Assembly: GCA_002413385.1 (NCBI GenBank)
Contig: DHWW01000294.1
Location: 8,055-17,635, forward strand
Length of the DNA stretch: 9,581 nt
DNA from: Granulicella sp. UBA5172
Lineage (GTDB): Bacteria; Acidobacteriota; Terriglobia; Terriglobales; Acidobacteriaceae
Reading direction: 5' to 3'
A program made the position numbers and the translations under genes. The notes beneath the pieces were generated by a model. It was given only the letters and a program-made list of their open reading frames with translations. It was not told the DNA's origin and made no database searches. This document shows, piece after piece, positions 6,197 through 9,581 of this stretch. Within the stretch, counting starts at the first letter, position 1. Each line of letters starts with the position of its first letter.

Positions 6197-8521
6197 TTGC
6201 GCCTACGTGCTGTCCCTGCGTTGCTGATGTTTTCTACCGTTGCGACCATTCTGGGTGCTTCGTCCGTGTACACGTCAGCTCCGTGGAGCCAGGTCTCTGC
6301 GCATCAAGAGACCAGGTCCACGGGGTCTGCGGGTTCCGACGCAGAGGCTCGCGCGTTCGTAGACGACCTGATTAAAAAGATGACGCTCGAAGAAAAGATC
6401 GGTCAGATGAGCCAGGTACCCCTGAACTCGAAGCCGGATCGGCCGGTCGACGAGATGATTCGGAAGGGAGAGGTTGGGTCCTTTCTCTTCATTACGGATG
6501 CTGCCGAAATTAATCGCTTACAGCATGTCGCTGTAGAGCAGAGTCGTCTGCATATTCCACTGCTATTTGGCTTCGATGTGATCCACGGCTTTCGGACGAT
6601 TTATCCCGTGCCGTTGGCGATGGCGGCGAGCTGGGACCCTTCGGTAGCGGAGCGCGAACAGACGATGGCTGCGAAAGAGGCCCGCGCTACGGGCATTCAG
6701 TGGACGTTTGGACCGATGGTCGATATCGCGCGGGACCCTCGGTGGGGACGCATCGTGGAAGGCGCTGGGGAAGATCCGTTCCTCGGATCGCGGATGGCGG
6801 CGGCGCAGGTGAGGGGTTTTCAGGGTGCGTATCTCGGGGCGCCAGGCCATATTCTTGCGTGCGTCAAACATTTTGCGGGGTATGGAGCGGCATCGGGGGG
6901 ACGCGACTATGAAGAGTCGAATCTCTCGGATGAGCAACTATGGAATGTCTATCTGCCGCCGTTCCATGCGGCGATCGAGGCGGGTGCTGGCTCGGTGATG
7001 AGCGCCTATATGGATCTGAATGGCGTACCGGCAACGGGCAACCGCTTCCTGCTGCATGACGTGCTGCGCGACGACTGGAAGTTCAAGGGCATGGTGGTAA
7101 GTGACTGGGAATCGGTACGCAGTCTGACGACGCACGGGTTTGCGCGGGATGATGAAGATGCCGCGGTGCGGGCGGTGAATGCGGGCGTGGAGATGGAGAT
7201 GACCAGCCACAGTTTTCGCGATGAACTGCCTGCCGCAGTAAAAGAGGGGCTCGTGAAGGAAGCCACGATCGATGCTGCCGTGGAAGATATTTTGATGACG
7301 AAGTACAGGTTGGATTTGTTCAAGAACCCGTACATCGATGTGCCCAACGCGGCAGCGCAGCTGGTGACACCGGAGCAGCGCGAGGCTGCACGCGAGACCA
7401 CGATACGGACTGCGGTGCTGCTGCGGAACGAGGGACATCTGCTGCCGCTGAGCAAGGAGTACAAGTCGATTGCGGTGATCGGGATGCTGGCTGATTCGAA
7501 GGCGGACATCATGGGTTCGTGGAGCCTGGCGGGACATCCTGCGGACTCGGTCACCGTGTTGGAGGGGATGCGTAAGAGGTTTGGCCTGGAGGCACGGATT
7601 TCGTATACGAAGGGCGTAGAGATTGAACGGGAGCAGCCATCGATCTTCGATGACCAGTTTGCAAGCCCGAAGCCGACGATGAAGACCGAGGCAGAGCGGG
7701 ACACGGAGTTCCACCATGCGATCGACCTGGTGAAGCAGTCGGACGTTGCGGTGCTGGTGTTGGGAGAGTTGCAGAGCATGAGCGGCGAGCGTGCGTCGCG
7801 GTCGAGCCTGGTGCTGCCGGGCAAGCAGGAGCAGCTGCTGGAGGCTGCTGTGGCAACGGGCAAGCCGGTGGTGCTGGTGCTGTTGAATGGGCGGCCGCTG
7901 AATATTACCTGGGCGTCGGAGCACGTGCCGGCGATCCTCGAAGCGTGGTATCCGGGGACCGAGGGTGGGGATGCGATTGCGGATCTGCTCTCGGGCGATG
8001 CGAACCCCGGGGGCAAGCTGCCGATCGCGTGGCCACGGAATGTTGGGCAGATTCCGATCAACTACGCTCGCAACCTGACGCAGATTCCGGAAGCGCTGAA
8101 TACGAGGTATTGGGATGGGACGAGCGCGCCGCTGTATCCGTTTGGCTATGGTCTAAGTTATTCCAGCTTTATGATGGGGAACTTGAAGCTGGCAGAGCCG
8201 TCGGTTCATGCTGGATCGACGCTGAAGGTTTCGATGGATGTGGAGAACACGAGTTCGAGGGACGGAGACGAGGTCGTGGAGCTGTATACGCATCAGCGAG
8301 CAGGAAGCGCGTCACGGCCGGTGCGGGAGTTGAAGGGGTTTGAGAGGGTAACGCTGAAGGCGCATGAGAAGCGAACGGTGATCCTGACGCTCGATACGAA
8401 GGACCTGGGATTCTGGAGTCCACAGACGCATCATTGGGGAATGGAGTCAGGGGTGTTCGACGTATGGGTTGGTTCGGATGAGAATGCGACAGAGCACGCG
8501 ACGTTCAAACTGCTGCCCTGA
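6197..8521 (+). CDS. bglX: Secreted glycoside hydrolase family 3 beta-glucosidase, BglX-like
   Basis: This 774-residue enzyme resembles periplasmic BglX (about 765 residues) and should remove terminal beta-linked glucose, or a related sugar, from oligosaccharides. An N-terminal signal peptide (RLR, then a hydrophobic stretch to about residue 28) indicates export. The (beta/alpha)8 domain covers about 50-380, with FGFDVIHG (124-131), the KHFAGYG substrate-binding motif (224-230) and the nucleophile motif VVSDW, nucleophile Asp303. The alpha/beta sandwich domain (about 400-615) has the BglX-type LGELQSMSGERASRS segment (522-536); the acid/base glutamate cannot be assigned by eye. PFGYGLSYSSF (648-658) leads into a C-terminal fibronectin-III-like domain (about 675-770). 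It starts on TTG with a good ribosome binding site. Its promoter carries operator 2, so sugar-responsive repression by the neighbouring LacI protein is likely. Other GH3 specificities, such as xylosidase, cannot be excluded. Confidence 0.93.
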   Translation: MRLRAVPALLMFSTVATILGASSVYTSAPWSQVSAHQETRSTGSAGSDAEARAFVDDLIKKMTLEEKIGQMSQVPLNSKPDRPVDEMIRKGEVGSFLFITDAAEINRLQHVAVEQSRLHIPLLFGFDVIHGFRTIYPVPLAMAASWDPSVAEREQTMAAKEARATGIQWTFGPMVDIARDPRWGRIVEGAGEDPFLGSRMAAAQVRGFQGAYLGAPGHILACVKHFAGYGAASGGRDYEESNLSDEQLWNVYLPPFHAAIEAGAGSVMSAYMDLNGVPATGNRFLLHDVLRDDWKFKGMVVSDWESVRSLTTHGFARDDEDAAVRAVNAGVEMEMTSHSFRDELPAAVKEGLVKEATIDAAVEDILMTKYRLDLFKNPYIDVPNAAAQLVTPEQREAARETTIRTAVLLRNEGHLLPLSKEYKSIAVIGMLADSKADIMGSWSLAGHPADSVTVLEGMRKRFGLEARISYTKGVEIEREQPSIFDDQFASPKPTMKTEAERDTEFHHAIDLVKQSDVAVLVLGELQSMSGERASRSSLVLPGKQEQLLEAAVATGKPVVLVLLNGRPLNITWASEHVPAILEAWYPGTEGGDAIADLLSGDANPGGKLPIAWPRNVGQIPINYARNLTQIPEALNTRYWDGTSAPLYPFGYGLSYSSFMMGNLKLAEPSVHAGSTLKVSMDVENTSSRDGDEVVELYTHQRAGSASRPVRELKGFERVTLKAHEKRTVILTLDTKDLGFWSPQTHHWGMESGVFDVWVGSDENATEHATFKLLP

Positions 8522-8628
8522 GGTTGCCGTGTCGTGGTGGATGGAGCGGGCAAATCTATTCGGTGTATAACGTGTCCAGTTGAGGTAGGATCGGGTAACT
8601 TAGATATTCATTGCATTTTCTTGCCTCT
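8522..8628 (+). promoter_or_regulatory. Short intergenic region before the MerR-XRE-cupin gene
   Basis: No terminator hairpin is visible after the GH3 gene. A weak promoter is possible: TTGAGG at 8580-8585 and GATATT at 8603-8608, spacing 17. No copy of the LacI operator was found here, so this gene may lie outside the predicted regulon except through readthrough from the GH3 promoter. Confidence 0.25.
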
Positions 8629-9457
8629 ATGACAGATACATCGATTAGACAGAGCATCGTGTCAGGCGTTCATTTCACGATTTCTGAAGTTGCAAAGATG
8701 ATTAACGTTAGCCCCTCGACGCTGCGACTTTGGGAGCAGCGGGGCCTGGCGCGGCCGCATCGCTCCGAGAGCGGCTACCGTGTGTACCGCCCGGAGGATG
8801 TCGAGCGGCTGAAGCAGATTCATCAGTTGCGAGTGGGGCAGAACCTGAATCCGGATGCGATTCGTCATGTGCTTGGCGTCGCAGCCCTGGCGAATGGAGA
8901 GGCGTCTCCAGAAAAGCCATCGAATACGCTCGGGGTGAGACTGCGCAAATTGAGATTGCAGCGTGGGCTGACACTCGCGGAGGCGGCGCAGAAATCGGCA
9001 CTGTCGGCGAGCTTTCTGAGTTGCGTGGAGCGCGGACAGGCGAATGCGTCGGTGGCGAGCTTGCAGAAGCTGTCTGTGATCTATGACTCGAACGTGCTGG
9101 CGCTGTTTACGAAGTCGACGACACAGCACAAGCTGGTGCGCCCGAGCGACCGAAAGAGCCTTTCGAACGAGCCGGGTATCAATATCGAGGTTGCTGGCCG
9201 AGGGCGAGCGAGCGATGGAGCCGCACATGTTTCATATTGCGCCCGGAGCGTCGAGCGGTGGTTCGTATCATCATGAGGGCGAGGAGTTTCTGTACGTGCT
9301 GAGCGGAAGCTGCGAGTTCTGGCTGGATGAGGTGGAGCATTACCGGCTGGAGTCGGGGGACAGCCTGTACTTCTCCAGCCATCAGACGCACCGATGGAGC
9401 AATGTAGGCGATGTGGAAGCGGTGCTGCTATGGATCAATACGCCGCCGACTTTTTGA
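8629..9457 (+). pseudogene. MerR-XRE-cupin transcriptional regulator, interrupted by a one-base frameshift
   Basis: The reading begins with a MerR-type winged helix (FTISEVAKMINVSPSTLRLW, then GYRVYRPEDVERL). It continues with an XRE/Cro-type helix-turn-helix (LGVRLRKLRLQRGLTLAEAA, then ASFLSCVERGQANAS). After GINIE at 9187-9189 the frame is lost and runs to a stop at 9274-9276. Dropping one G at about 9189-9190 moves to the next frame and restores LLAEGERAMEPH followed by a complete cupin domain. That domain has the metal-site-like motif SYHHEGEEFLYVLSG and the second motif GDSLYFSSHQTHRWSN, and ends at 9457. The repaired protein would be about 275 residues. Without repair, the product is two DNA-binding domains with an aberrant tail and no cupin sensor. 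This is either real decay or a sequencing error. ATG 8629 is preferred over TTG 8611, though neither has a clear ribosome binding site. The cupin would sense a small ligand; its identity is unknown. Confidence 0.82.
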
Positions 9458-9581
9458 TGAGATGAGTGTTGGGTACTCCTTTGAGCGCTCCTGGGCCGGC
9501 GTGCGTGATATGTTTATGCCACCTTCGCTATTGGATTGCGCCACGTGTGGAATATGTAGCAGGTGTGTGCTTCTCCTGTCT
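9458..9581. other. Non-coding end of the window, nothing recognised
   Basis: No gene, terminator or repeat is convincing here. The 8-bp palindrome GAGCGCTC (9483-9490) lacks a loop and a T tract. A short open frame from ATG 9510 runs off the edge without a ribosome binding site or recognisable motif. Confidence 0.4.

Noticed and set aside
5965..6375. Open frame crossing the divergent region, including ATG 6169 with GAGGA upstream
   Set aside because: The product is Cys/Arg-rich without a known motif, overlaps the promoter and operator and then the GH3 start in another frame. A frameshifted GH3 N-terminus was considered, but the TTG 6197 frame already gives a normal signal peptide.
6938..8061. 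Long minus-strand open frames of 328 and 351 codons opposite the GH3 gene
   Set aside because: They lie wholly within a gene with unmistakable GH3 motifs, show Arg/His/Ser-rich composition typical of antisense of a G+C-rich gene, and contain no recognisable domain.
9180..9200. Programmed ribosomal frameshift in the MerR-XRE-cupin gene
   Set aside because: The change would be +1, and there is no slippery codon next to a stop as in prfB, nor an obvious stimulatory hairpin. Mutation or sequencing error is simpler.
9483..9490. Palindrome GAGCGCTC as a terminator for the last gene
   Set aside because: It has no loop and no following T tract; an 8-bp palindrome is expected by chance.
9510..9581. 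Possible start of a further gene at ATG 9510, open to the window edge
   Set aside because: Only 24 codons are visible, with no ribosome binding site and no motif.

Overview
The window looks like a piece of an Acidobacteriota chromosome, most likely from the Terriglobales (Granulicella, Edaphobacter or Terriglobus relatives). The main reason is the first gene: a very large Oar-like TonB-dependent receptor with an N-terminal carboxypeptidase-regulatory-like domain, a type that is heavily expanded in that group. The LacI regulator's SPSTISFVLN helix and the moderately high G+C content fit too. No RNA gene, mobile element or CRISPR array was seen.

Layout: (1) 1-134 is an upstream region with a perfect 16-bp palindrome at 109-124. 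(2) 177-3590 (+) is the outer-membrane receptor, closed by a strong hairpin at 3607-3640. (3) 3657-4859 (+) is an exported TPR-repeat protein. (4) 4886-5962 (-) is a LacI-family regulator, convergent with the TPR gene. (5) 5963-6196 is a divergent control region that carries a second copy of the palindrome inside a good promoter. (6) 6197-8521 (+) is a secreted GH3 (BglX-like) beta-glycosidase that starts on TTG. (7) 8629-9457 (+) is a MerR-XRE-cupin regulator broken by a one-base frameshift. (8) 9458-9581 has no supported gene.

Inferred working model: the receptor takes up an oligosaccharide, probably a beta-glucoside, across the outer membrane, and the GH3 enzyme cleaves it in the periplasm. 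The LacI protein encoded between them would repress both transcription units through near-identical operators (16 of 17 bases shared) and release when a sugar binds. The TPR protein may be an envelope accessory of the receptor. The MerR-XRE-cupin gene may be a second regulator; it is either decayed or affected by a sequencing error. The specific sugar cannot be read from the sequence.
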